A stretch of DNA of 64,000 nucleotides from contig NZ_CP092365.1 in NCBI RefSeq assembly GCF_022370835.2, positions 496,001 through 560,000 on the forward strand. Direction: 5' to 3'. This stretch comes from Mycolicibacillus parakoreensis (GTDB lineage: Bacteria > Actinomycetota > Actinomycetes > Mycobacteriales > Mycobacteriaceae). The position numbers and the translations under genes are program-made. Position 1 is the first letter of the stretch; the number at the start of each line of letters is the position of its first letter. Shown piece by piece: positions 34,320-43,039 of the stretch. The notes below the pieces were generated by a model, which was not told the origin of the DNA, made no database searches, and worked only from the letters and a program-made list of their open reading frames with translations.

Positions 34320-35197
34320 CGATCCGCGCCGCCCAGCATGGCGTGCAGCTCATCGAGGCCCCACGGCGGGTTGTCGTGGTGGTCGCGGTAGCCCAGGATC
34401 GCCGGAGTCGGGCGGGCGAACTCACCGACGAAACCGCCTGCGGCGATGAAGATCCGCCCGGTGATCGCCGCGGCCGCATCCCCGGCGAGGTAGGCGTACA
34501 ACGGGGCCGCGTACTGCGGCGGGGCCGCGTCGAGGGCGCCGCGTGCACTGACCTCATCGAGCAGGCCGCGCCGCTGCAGCGTCGCGATCTGCGCCTCGTA
34601 GTCCGGGCCGGTGGACAACCGGGTTCTCGCCCCGGGGCAGATCACGTTGGCGCGCACCCGGTGTTCGCGCAACTCGGCGGCGATCGCCATGGTCAGCCCG
34701 TTGACCCCGCCCTTGCCGGCCGGGTACCCGGTGCCGCCGTAGTCGCCGAGAAACGCGAACGAACTGGTGTTGACGATCGCACCGCCGCCGGCGGCCACCA
34801 GGTGCGGTGCGGCGGCGCGGCAGGTCTCGAACACCGTGCCCAGATGGGCGTCGAGCAGGTCGCGGAATGCCGCGCTGGTGATGTTGAGGATCGACGAGCC
34901 GGGCGGCTCGGCGGTGCCGGCACAGTTGATCAGGATGTCCAGGCGCCCGAACTCCTCCAGACACGCCCCGACGAGGTGATCGGCGACCGCGGGCTCCGCC
35001 GGGGACCCGGGCACGGCGATCGCTCCCGGAAGGCGCCCGGCGGTGGCGTCCGCGGCTTGCGGGTCCCGGCCGTTGACCACCATCTGCGCGCCCTGCTCGG
35101 CGAGCAGGCCCGCCACGGCCGCGCCGATCCCGCGGGTACCGCCGACGACGACGGCGACACGGCCGGCCAGCGTGCTCTGCGGGACCGGGGCGCTCAC
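34316..35197 (-). CDS. Short-chain dehydrogenase/reductase
   Basis: A 293-residue SDR with cofactor loop VGGTRGIG, NCAGTAEPPG, catalytic Ser in NTSSFAFLGDYGG and Tyr-Lys in GYPAGKGG (Y-x3-K). A C-terminal extension of about 50 residues (GFVGEFARPTPAILGYRDHH) resembles that of Hsd4A-type enzymes acting on CoA-linked or steroid hydroxy groups. The GTG start overlaps the stop of the ketosteroid-isomerase-like gene, and its own stop overlaps the lipoprotein start. Substrate is not known. Confidence 0.82.
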   Translation of the reverse strand: MSAPVPQSTLAGRVAVVVGGTRGIGAAVAGLLAEQGAQMVVNGRDPQAADATAGRLPGAIAVPGSPAEPAVADHLVGACLEEFGRLDILINCAGTAEPPGSSILNITSAAFRDLLDAHLGTVFETCRAAAPHLVAAGGGAIVNTSSFAFLGDYGGTGYPAGKGGVNGLTMAIAAELREHRVRANVICPGARTRLSTGPDYEAQIATLQRRGLLDEVSARGALDAAPPQYAAPLYAYLAGDAAAAITGRIFIAAGGFVGEFARPTPAILGYRDHHDNPPWGLDELHAMLGGADR

Positions 35198-35619
35198 TCC
35201 GGTTTCCCGAACTGCATCACGTCGAGGTTCCAGTAGCCGCGCAGGTTGGTCAGCAGCCCCGCGTCGTCGGTCCGGTAGGTGAACACCCCGCGCACCGTGG
35301 AGGTGTAGCCGCCCTCGAATCGGCTGTGCAGCTTCAGGATGTGGGCGACCTCGTGCGGCGAGGACGACAAGAAGGTCTCCTCGCAGGTGATGGTGAGGTC
35401 GTTGACCGCGATGTTGGCGTCGAAGAAGGCCGCCACCGCGTCCTTGCCGCGCACCCCGGTGCCGTCGGGGTTGGTCACCGTCTTGCCGATCGGGTCCTCG
35501 ATGACCACGTCGTCGGCCATCAACGCCAACCAGCCCTGTTTGTCCTTGCCCTGGGCGCACCGCCACGAGGACTGTGAGGCGGTCAGTGCCGGTGTGTCGG
35601 GGGTGTTCTCGTCGGGCAT
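35194..35619 (-). CDS. Ketosteroid-isomerase-fold protein, Rv0760c-like
   Basis: A 141-residue NTF2/SnoaL-fold protein matching Rv0760c, whose M. tuberculosis form binds steroids. The sequence SQSSWRCAQGKDKQGWLALM, MADDVVIEDPIG and RGYWNLDVMQFGKPE is characteristic. It may isomerise or bind a steroid intermediate of the cyp51 cluster. ATG 35619 has an AGGAGAA ribosome site. In H37Rv the next gene upstream is adhB; here two oxidoreductase genes lie between them. Confidence 0.9.
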   Translation of the reverse strand: MPDENTPDTPALTASQSSWRCAQGKDKQGWLALMADDVVIEDPIGKTVTNPDGTGVRGKDAVAAFFDANIAVNDLTITCEETFLSSSPHEVAHILKLHSRFEGGYTSTVRGVFTYRTDDAGLLTNLRGYWNLDVMQFGKPE

Positions 35620-35641
35620 CGGGTTCTCCTATCGGTGTCGT

Positions 35642-37639
35642 TCAGATGGCGCAGGCGGCGCGGGCGCCGTCCTCGGTGGCCTTGCGGATCAGACCCAGCC
35701 CGGTGCAGTCGCCGGCGGCGAACACCGCGGTGTCGGGCAGGGCCGCGCGGATCGCGTCATAGACGGTGGTGTCGGCGTGCGGGGTTCCGGCGAGCACCAC
35801 GCTGTCGGCGCCCACGGTGCGCACCGTACCGCGAAACGGGGTGAACTCGACCCCGGCGTCGGTGATCCGGTGCACCTCGGCGCGCACGTGCACGGTGACC
35901 CCGTAGCGGTCCAGCCGGTCGGCGTGCTCGGTGCGCCGCTTGTCCCCGACCTCCGGGGCCAGGGCCTTGCCGGGCTCCACGATCGTGACCAGCCGGCCGC
36001 GCGCGGCCAGGAACTCGGCGAGCTCGAGCGCCACGAGGTCGCCGCCGACGATGACGACCCGGCGTCCCCCCGGCAGCCACACCCGGGTGGCGGCCCGGAT
36101 CAACGTCGGGCGCACCAAATGGGCGCCGCGCCCGCCGAACCGGGACCGAAGCTGCGCCCCGGTGTGCACATGGCCCAGCTCGGCGCCGGGCAGGGTCGGG
36201 GCCACCACCTGCGCCCCGGTGGCCACCACCACCGCATTCGGGTTCAGGGCGCGCACCTCGGCGGTGCTCACCGTGCGGTTGAGCACCACCCGCACACCGC
36301 TGCGGTCGATCTCGGCGCGCAGCCAGTCCAAGAACGGGGCGTTCTCCGGGTGCAGCACCGAGGCCCACAGCAGTGCCCCGCCGAGGCGGGCGGCCCGTTC
36401 GAACAGCGTCACCGAGTGGCCGCGGGCGGCGGCGACCCGGGCGGCCTCCAAACCGGCCGGGCCACCGCCGACGACCACCACCGACTTGGGTGTGGCGCTG
36501 CGGTGGATCGCCAGTTCGCGTTCGCGTCCGGCCCGCGGGTTGACCGCGCAATCCACCGAGAAGCGGATCTCCATCGCGTCGATGCAGTTCTCACACGAGA
36601 TGCAGCGACGCACCCGCGTGCCGTGTCCGGCGGCGAGCTTCGCCGGCAGGTCCGGGTCGGCCAGCAGCGGGCGGCCCATCGCGATGAAATCGGCGCGCCC
36701 GTCGGCGAGGATCTGCTCGGCGCGCGCCGGGTCGTGGATGCGTCCCACCGCGATCACCGGCACGTCGACGGCCTGTTTGACCGCGGCCGCCGCCCCCACG
36801 TTCAACGCGTCACCGTCGTCGGCGCCGTTGACCATGTGGGTGACCAGCCGGTCGATCACCCCACCGCTGACGTGGAAGGCATCCACGCCTGCGGCGACCA
36901 ACTGCGGTGCCACCTGGGCGGTCTCGTACAGCGGCCGCCCGCCGGCCACCCGTTCGTAGCCGGAGATCCGCAGCGTGATCGGCAGCGCGTCGCCGACCTC
37001 GGAGCGGATCGCGGCCAGTGCCTCGGTCACGACCTTGATCCGCCCGCGCGGGGAATAGCCGGTGTAGTCGTCGGTGCGTCGGTTGCGTTGCGGCGCCAGA
37101 AACGACCCGAGGAACATGTAGCCGTGCGCGGCGTGCAACTCGATGCCGTCGTAGCCGGCTTCGGCGGCGCGGCGCACCGCCGCGCGGAACAGATCGAAGA
37201 TCTCGCTCAGTTGCGCCGCGGTGACCTCCGCCGACGGCCGGCCGGTCAGATACGACGGGATCACCGACGGCCCCAGCGAGGTGACGTGGTGCAATTCGGG
37301 GCCCAGCCCGTCGGGACCGGCGTGGACGATCTGCGGTTGGATCTTGGCGCCGTGTTCGTGCACGGCCTCCACCAACTGCCGGTGTGCGGCCACCGCGGCG
37401 TCGGTCCCCAGATGCAGCCCACCGGGGGTCTCCGGATGCTGAGGGTCGATTCCGGTGGCGCCCACCGTGATCAGCCCGACCCCGCCGCGGGCGCGGGCGG
37501 CGAAGTACTCCCGGGTGCGCTGCGACGGCAGCCCCTCGGGAGTGCCGTACATGGTCTCCATCGGCGACATCACCAGCCGGTTGCGCAGCGTCATCGCACC
37601 GATGCGCCCCGGGGCGAGCAGCTCGGGGAAGGAGGTCAC
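35642..37639 (-). CDS. FMN/4Fe-4S/FAD oxidoreductase of the 2,4-dienoyl-CoA reductase type
   Basis: A 665-residue two-part enzyme. Residues 1-340 form an old-yellow-enzyme barrel (YDGIELHAAHGYMFLGSFLA, MGRPLLADPDL). Cys346, Cys349, Cys352 and Cys364 should hold a 4Fe-4S cluster, and the C-terminal half is an FAD/NAD(P)H domain (VVVVGGGPAGLEAARV and a second VVIVGGDLVALELAEF). Related enzymes reduce activated C=C bonds in dienoyl-CoA or steroids. The CxxCxxC spacing is one residue tighter than the usual CxxCxxxC. GTG 37639 overlaps the upstream stop. It is absent between Rv0760c and adhB in H37Rv. Confidence 0.83.
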   Translation of the reverse strand: MTSFPELLAPGRIGAMTLRNRLVMSPMETMYGTPEGLPSQRTREYFAARARGGVGLITVGATGIDPQHPETPGGLHLGTDAAVAAHRQLVEAVHEHGAKIQPQIVHAGPDGLGPELHHVTSLGPSVIPSYLTGRPSAEVTAAQLSEIFDLFRAAVRRAAEAGYDGIELHAAHGYMFLGSFLAPQRNRRTDDYTGYSPRGRIKVVTEALAAIRSEVGDALPITLRISGYERVAGGRPLYETAQVAPQLVAAGVDAFHVSGGVIDRLVTHMVNGADDGDALNVGAAAAVKQAVDVPVIAVGRIHDPARAEQILADGRADFIAMGRPLLADPDLPAKLAAGHGTRVRRCISCENCIDAMEIRFSVDCAVNPRAGRERELAIHRSATPKSVVVVGGGPAGLEAARVAAARGHSVTLFERAARLGGALLWASVLHPENAPFLDWLRAEIDRSGVRVVLNRTVSTAEVRALNPNAVVVATGAQVVAPTLPGAELGHVHTGAQLRSRFGGRGAHLVRPTLIRAATRVWLPGGRRVVIVGGDLVALELAEFLAARGRLVTIVEPGKALAPEVGDKRRTEHADRLDRYGVTVHVRAEVHRITDAGVEFTPFRGTVRTVGADSVVLAGTPHADTTVYDAIRAALPDTAVFAAGDCTGLGLIRKATEDGARAACAI

Positions 37640-38724
37640 GCGCGTTCCGGGGCGAATCGGCCGGCGAAGGCGCGCAACGGCAGATCGGCGCTGGTGAGAA
37701 CCCCGGGCTCGGCGTCGACGACCGCGCGGATCGCGTTGAGCGCCGGCATCCCGGTCACGGTCATCCCCAGCGCCGCGAACGAGGCGGGCGAGCGCAGGTC
37801 GGTCCCCGGCTTCGGGATGATCCGGTGCTTGCTGTAGATGCACGGATCACCCTGGATCTTGGTGATGTAGCAGCCCTGGATATCCCAGCGCGGCGTGGTG
37901 TGCGGCGTCATCTGCCACTCCAGGTGCAGTTCGACGCGCGCCACACCGTCGACCCGGCCGACGTATCGGAACCCGGCGCCGCCGACTGAGCCGGCCGGCA
38001 GCCGGTACCAGCCCAGGTCCACGTCCTCGGTGCAGGCGCCGAGTTCGTAGTGAAACGTCACCTCGTCGAGGTCGAGATCCAGACAGTCGGCCATCAGCCG
38101 GACCCCGTCCTCGAACACCCGGGTGCCCAGTTCCAGCATCCGGGGCACCTCCGGATCGTCGACCGGACGCCCGAACCCGCAGTTGCGCCACGTCGGCGCC
38201 GAGTGGTGACACGACACATCCACCGACTCGATGCAGGTGACGTTCTCGATGTCGGCGACGTCGGCGCTGTGCACCACGGTCAGGATCTGCGCCAGGCCCG
38301 GGTTCATCCCGGTGCCGTAGAACGTGGCCGCCCCGTCCCGGCAGGCCTGCGCCAACACCTCGCTCTCGGTGCGCCCGTCGGGAAGACGGTGGTTGGTGTT
38401 GCGGTGATGGCCGGTGATCCAGTCGGCCGTGGTGACCACGTTGATCCCGGCGCGCAGCACCTGCTCGTACAACGCCAGATCCGGCCAGATCCCGTGGAAC
38501 GTCACACAATCGGGGCGGGCCGCGATGATCTCGTCGACCGTGGAGGTGGCCCTCACGCCGATCGGGTCGATGCCCGCCAGTTCGCCGGCGTCACGCCCGA
38601 CCTTCTCCGGTGAATAGCAGTGCACGCCGACGAGTTCCAGGTCGGGGTGGGCGACGATCCGCCCGATCATCTCGGTGCCGACGTTTCCGGTGGCGACCTG
38701 AAAAATTCGCGACGGCTTGGTCAT
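37636..38724 (-). CDS. Rossmann-fold oxidoreductase, dihydrodipicolinate-reductase-like
   Basis: A 362-residue protein beginning MTKPSRIFQVATGNVGTEMI, a dinucleotide-binding start of the DapB-like or amine-dehydrogenase-like group common in mycobacteria. Further landmarks are YGTGMNPGLAQILTVV and SVDVSCHHSAPTWRNCGFG. It lacks DapB's substrate motif as I know it, so lysine synthesis is unlikely; ketone or amine reduction is inferred. An AGGAGCT site precedes ATG 38724. It starts 13 nt after the adhB stop and overlaps the next gene by 4 nt, so it belongs to the cyp51 array. Confidence 0.75.
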   Translation of the reverse strand: MTKPSRIFQVATGNVGTEMIGRIVAHPDLELVGVHCYSPEKVGRDAGELAGIDPIGVRATSTVDEIIAARPDCVTFHGIWPDLALYEQVLRAGINVVTTADWITGHHRNTNHRLPDGRTESEVLAQACRDGAATFYGTGMNPGLAQILTVVHSADVADIENVTCIESVDVSCHHSAPTWRNCGFGRPVDDPEVPRMLELGTRVFEDGVRLMADCLDLDLDEVTFHYELGACTEDVDLGWYRLPAGSVGGAGFRYVGRVDGVARVELHLEWQMTPHTTPRWDIQGCYITKIQGDPCIYSKHRIIPKPGTDLRSPASFAALGMTVTGMPALNAIRAVVDAEPGVLTSADLPLRAFAGRFAPERA

Positions 38725-38737
38725 CGGGGGTGAGCTC

Positions 38738-39865
38738 CTACCGGTCGTCGTCGGTGTAGCGGATGACGCCACGGATGTTCTTGCCGTCCAACATGTCCTG
38801 GTACCCTTCGTTGATCTGCTCCAGCTTGTACTGGCGGGTGACCATGTCGTCGAGGTTGAGCTTGCCGCACCGGTAGTAGGACAGCAGCTGCGGAATGTCG
38901 TACTGCGGGTTTCCGCCACCGAAGATGGTGCCCTGCAGGTTCTTCTGCAGCAGGGTCAACATCGACAGGTTCAGCGTGACCTGGTTCTCCATCATCGACC
39001 CCATCGCGGTCAACACACAGGTGCCGGCCTTGGCGGTCAAGATCATGTAGTTCTCGATGTCGGCGCCGTGCACCTCTCCGACGGTGACGATGACCTTGCG
39101 CGCCATCAGCCCCGATGTGGCCTCCATGATCCCGCCCATCGCCGACTCGATGTCGGGGTAGGCGTGGGTGGCGCCGAACTTCAACGCCTGGTCGCGTTTC
39201 CACTCCACCGGCTCGATGACGAAGATGTTGCGCGCCCCCGCGGCCACGGCGCCCTGCAGGGCCGACATGCCGACCCCGCCGACGCCGATGATGGCGACGT
39301 CCTCACCGGGCCGGATGTCGGCGGTGCGCACCGCCGAGCCGAACCCGGTGGTGACCCCGCAGCCGACCAGCGCGGCCACCTCGAACGGGATCTCCGGGTC
39401 GATCTTCACCACCGAACTCTTGTGCACCACCATCCACGGCGAGAACGTGCCCAGCAGGGTCATCGGGAACACGCCCTCGCCGCGCGCGTGGACCCGGTGG
39501 GTGCCGTCGCTGACCGCGACCCCGTTGAGCAGCATCGCCCCCAGGTCGCAGAGGTTGCGCAGCCCCGCCTGACACGACTCGCACCGGCCGCACGACGGGA
39601 TGAACGACAGCACCACGTGATCGCCGGGGGCGATGTCCTCGACCCCGGGGCCGACCTCGGTGACCACACCGGCGCCCTCGTGGCCGCCGAGCACCGGGAA
39701 CCCCGCCATCGGGATGTCGCCGGTCATCAGGTGATGATCCGAGTGGCACATCCCGGCGGTCTCCATGCGGATCTTCACCTCGTCTCTGACCGGATCGCCG
39801 ATCTCGATCTCCTCGATCGACCACGGCTGGTTGAACTCCCAGATCAGCGCGCCCTTGGTTTTCAT
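38738..39865 (-). CDS. adhB: Zinc-dependent alcohol dehydrogenase AdhB (NDMA-dependent type)
   Basis: A 375-residue medium-chain dehydrogenase matching Rv0761c in length. Structural zinc cysteines are in CGRCESCQAGLRNLC. Catalytic zinc ligands are in GMCHSDHHL and GGHEGAGVV, and the NAD loop is GVGGVGMSALQG. It oxidises alcohols and in this cluster could act on the alcohol formed by CYP51 or a later step. A GGAGGA ribosome site precedes ATG 39865. A 173-nt gap to the upstream SnoaL-like gene is the largest within the array. Confidence 0.92.
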   Translation of the reverse strand: MKTKGALIWEFNQPWSIEEIEIGDPVRDEVKIRMETAGMCHSDHHLMTGDIPMAGFPVLGGHEGAGVVTEVGPGVEDIAPGDHVVLSFIPSCGRCESCQAGLRNLCDLGAMLLNGVAVSDGTHRVHARGEGVFPMTLLGTFSPWMVVHKSSVVKIDPEIPFEVAALVGCGVTTGFGSAVRTADIRPGEDVAIIGVGGVGMSALQGAVAAGARNIFVIEPVEWKRDQALKFGATHAYPDIESAMGGIMEATSGLMARKVIVTVGEVHGADIENYMILTAKAGTCVLTAMGSMMENQVTLNLSMLTLLQKNLQGTIFGGGNPQYDIPQLLSYYRCGKLNLDDMVTRQYKLEQINEGYQDMLDGKNIRGVIRYTDDDR

Positions 39866-40038
39866 GTGGTCCTCCTCCGCGTTGGCCCCGGGACGGGGCG
39901 ACCGATTGGGTGAGCGTGGGTGTCGATTCCGACGAGCCGGTGGCCGACCGGTTGGTGGCCGCGTCAACCGCCCGCTGGGAAAAGCCTATAGCGGCCCAGG
40001 GGCGCGCGGACCGGAATCCCGGCTATGTCCACCTCCTG

Positions 40039-40596
40039 CTAGGGCCACAGGGAGGCCGGGGCCTGCCCGATCGGGTAGTAACCGGGCACCTTCTCCCCGG
40101 ACATGCTGCGCTCGATGCGCTTCTGCATACCGGCGGAGAGCCGGCCCGCCTTGATCAGGTCCATGTAGGTCGCCGAGACGTGGCCGAAGTCGAAGAAGTC
40201 GCGCTGCCAGTCGAATTTGCCGTTGCCGGCGTAGCGGAACCAGCTGCCGCCCAGACCGTAGACCTCGAACTGTTCGGCGTCCGGGTCGGACGGATCGGTG
40301 CTGATCTGCTTCCACAGCCCCATGATCTCGCCCTGTTTGTCGTCGATGAGCACCCGCTCATAGGGGTAGCGCCACCCCTCGAGGCCCTCCATCTCCTGGC
40401 CGAGCGCGATGTCGCGGATCTCGTCGATCCCCACGCACATCACGTCCTCCTTCGGCCCGATGTTCCACCCGTAGGTGGCGTCGTCGGTGTAGAACTGCGC
40501 CAGGATCGTCCAGTCCCCGGCCCGTTCGGCCTCCCGATTGGCCTCCAGCCAGCGGTCGACGACGTCTTCGAGTTCCGCGCGCGGAAAGGACGGCAT
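40039..40596 (-). CDS. SnoaL/NTF2-like protein, Rv0762c-like
   Basis: A 185-residue protein of the cyp51 cluster matching Rv0762c. Its pattern (VVDRWLEANREAERAGDWTI, FYTDDATYGWNIGPKEDVM) is that of an NTF2-like fold used as isomerase, cyclase or binding protein. ATG 40596 is favoured because AAGGAAG lies 8 nt upstream; a GTG at 40602 is the alternative. The ferredoxin stop is 2 nt away. No catalytic residue set can be assigned with confidence. Confidence 0.85.
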   Translation of the reverse strand: MPSFPRAELEDVVDRWLEANREAERAGDWTILAQFYTDDATYGWNIGPKEDVMCVGIDEIRDIALGQEMEGLEGWRYPYERVLIDDKQGEIMGLWKQISTDPSDPDAEQFEVYGLGGSWFRYAGNGKFDWQRDFFDFGHVSATYMDLIKAGRLSAGMQKRIERSMSGEKVPGYYPIGQAPASLWP

Positions 40597-40598
40597 AG

Positions 40599-40859
<261 letters not shown>

Positions 40860-42215
40860 TCAGTGGCGGCGGCGGTAGCGCACCCGGGCCGGACGCTCGA
40901 GTTGGACCACCATCTTGGAGTGATCGTTGCGGTAGCTGTCCGACGGTTGGCTCATCTCGAACTCGTACTCGCGCAGCAGGACCGAGAAGATCGCCTTGAT
41001 CTGCATGGTGGCGAAGGCCGCGCCCACACAGCGGTGGCGTCCGGCCCCGAACGGGATCCAGGTCCACCGGTTGATCAGATCCTCCTGGCGCGGCTTCTCG
41101 TACCGTTGCGGCAGGAACCGCTCGGGCTCGGGGAAGTCCTCGGGGATCCGGTTGGAGATCGCCGGGGACGCCGCGACCAGGTCGCCCTCGCGGATCGGCA
41201 GGCCGCACACCTCGAACTCGTCCTTGGCCACCCGCATCAAGATGATCAGCGGCGGGTGCAGCCGCAGCGTCTCCTTCAAGACGTTCTCCAGGTGCGGAAT
41301 CTGGCGCAGCGCGTGGAAGCTCACCGATTCGCCGTCGGCGTAGAGCTCATCGAGCTCGGCGACCGCGGCGGCCATCACCTCCGGGTTGCGCAGCAACTCG
41401 ATCAGCGTCCAGGAGGCGGTGCCCGAGCTGGTGTGGTGGCCGGCGAACATCATCGAGATGAACATGCCGGTGATCTCGTCGGCGGAGAACCGCAGGTTGC
41501 CGTCCTCGTCCTTGATCGTGATCAGCACGTCGAGCATGTCCCGGTCGCTCTTGTCGGCCGGATTGTCGATGCGGGTCTGCATGATCTCGCCGACCAGCTC
41601 CACCAGCCCGGTGCGGGCGGCGTCGCGGCGGTGGAAACTCTCGATCGGCAGATACGGGTCGACGTAGCAGAGCGGGTCGGTGCCGCGCTCCAGATCGTGG
41701 TAGAGGGTGGCGAACCGGTCGTCGAGCTGGTCGCGGAACTTCTTGCCGATCAGGCAGGCCGACGAGGTGTAGATGGTCAGCTCGGCGAAGAAGTCCAGCA
41801 GGTCGATCTCGCCTTCCTCACCCCAGTCGGCGATCATGCGGCGCACCTCGTTCTCGATGGTGACCGCGTGGCCCTTCATCTGCTCGCCGCGCAGCGCCGC
41901 GTTGTGCAGCATCTCCTTGCGGCGCTCCGGGCTGGCGTCGAAGACCACGCCCTTGCCGAAGATCGGGGTCATGAACGGGTAGGCCTCGGCCTGGTTGAGT
42001 TCGTCGTCGGAGGAGCGGAAGAAGAACTCGTTGGCCTCGGCGCCGGAGACCAGCACCACGTTCTTGCGGGCCAGTTGGAAGGTGCCGACGTCGCCGCACT
42101 CGTCGCGCACCCGCTGCATCAGCCCGATCGGGTCGGTGCGGAACTCCTCGAGGTGGCCGTGTTCGTCCTGCCCGCCGGAGACGCGCGGGATCGTGGTGGC
42201 CGGTTGGGTCGTCAT
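40860..42215 (-). CDS. cyp51: Sterol 14-alpha-demethylase CYP51
   Basis: A 451-residue cytochrome P450 of the same length as M. tuberculosis CYP51. It has the B-prime region of the family, the I-helix FAGHHTSSGTASW with its characteristic His-Thr, E-x-x-R in LKETLRLHP, and the heme-thiolate loop FGAGRHRCVGAAF. CYP51 removes the 14-alpha-methyl group of lanosterol-type sterols in three oxidations. Mycobacteria do not make such sterols in quantity, so host or environmental sterols are likely substrates. ATG 42215 overlaps the upstream SDR stop (ATGA). Confidence 0.96.
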   Translation of the reverse strand: MTTQPATTIPRVSGGQDEHGHLEEFRTDPIGLMQRVRDECGDVGTFQLARKNVVLVSGAEANEFFFRSSDDELNQAEAYPFMTPIFGKGVVFDASPERRKEMLHNAALRGEQMKGHAVTIENEVRRMIADWGEEGEIDLLDFFAELTIYTSSACLIGKKFRDQLDDRFATLYHDLERGTDPLCYVDPYLPIESFHRRDAARTGLVELVGEIMQTRIDNPADKSDRDMLDVLITIKDEDGNLRFSADEITGMFISMMFAGHHTSSGTASWTLIELLRNPEVMAAAVAELDELYADGESVSFHALRQIPHLENVLKETLRLHPPLIILMRVAKDEFEVCGLPIREGDLVAASPAISNRIPEDFPEPERFLPQRYEKPRQEDLINRWTWIPFGAGRHRCVGAAFATMQIKAIFSVLLREYEFEMSQPSDSYRNDHSKMVVQLERPARVRYRRRH

Positions 42216-43039
42216 GAGGGCATCCCTTCTTCGCCGAGTCGCAGTTCCTGGCGTTCGCTGGGGGCATCGCTCAGCGGCGCCTCCGGTTGGACCTCCATCG
42301 ACACGATGTTGGAGCCGCGCGGTGTCTCGGCGACGAAGGTGACCGCGCGGGCGATGTCGGAGGGGCGCAGAAAGAAGCTGTGTCGTGCGTGGCCCCATTT
42401 GGCCCAGTCCTCGAGCATCGGGCCGACCTGTTCGGCGCTGAGCTGCCAGCCCATCGAGGTCAGGGTCGGTCCGGGATGGACGATCGAGGCGCGCACCCCG
42501 GTGCCCTCCAACTCCATCTGCAGGTTGTTGACCATCGCGATCAGCCCGGCCTTCGCCGCCCCGTAGGCGCCCATGTGCGGGCGCTGCGCCAGGCCGGTGT
42601 CCGAGCCGATGAAGATGACGTCCCCGCGCCGGCGGGCCACCATGTCCGGCAGCACCGCGGTGGCCAGCCGGTTGGCCCCGATCAGGTGCACCTGAACCTG
42701 GTCGAGGAACGTCTCGGTGGAGATCTCGTGCAGGCGTCCCGGGATCATGTCCCCGGCGCCGGAGACCAGCAACTCCACCTCCCCGAGGGCGTCGACGGTC
42801 TGGGTGACGAACGACTTCACCGAATCGGCGTCGGTGACGTCGAGGGGGAACGCGACCGCCTCGCCGCCGTCGGCGCGGATCGTGTCGACCAGTTCGGTGA
42901 GTTTGTCGATGCGTCGGGCGCCGACGGCGACCGGGAAGCCGCGCTCGGCCAGGGCGGTGGCGGTGGCCGCACCGATCCCGGAGGAGGCTCCGGTGACGAT
43001 GGCCGGGCGGCGGTCGGGGTGGGGGTCGAAGCGAGGCAT
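42212..43039 (-). CDS. Short-chain dehydrogenase, Rv0765c-like
   Basis: A 275-residue SDR beginning MPRFDPHPDRRPAIVTGASS with loop TGASSGIG, the catalytic Ser in FIGSDTGLAQ and Tyr-Lys in AYGAAKAG. It is locked between cyp123 and cyp51 by TAATG and ATGA overlaps, so its product should act in the same pathway, for example oxidising a sterol alcohol. It corresponds to Rv0765c. Cofactor preference was not resolved. Confidence 0.9.
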   Translation of the reverse strand: MPRFDPHPDRRPAIVTGASSGIGAATATALAERGFPVAVGARRIDKLTELVDTIRADGGEAVAFPLDVTDADSVKSFVTQTVDALGEVELLVSGAGDMIPGRLHEISTETFLDQVQVHLIGANRLATAVLPDMVARRRGDVIFIGSDTGLAQRPHMGAYGAAKAGLIAMVNNLQMELEGTGVRASIVHPGPTLTSMGWQLSAEQVGPMLEDWAKWGHARHSFFLRPSDIARAVTFVAETPRGSNIVSMEVQPEAPLSDAPSERQELRLGEEGMPS

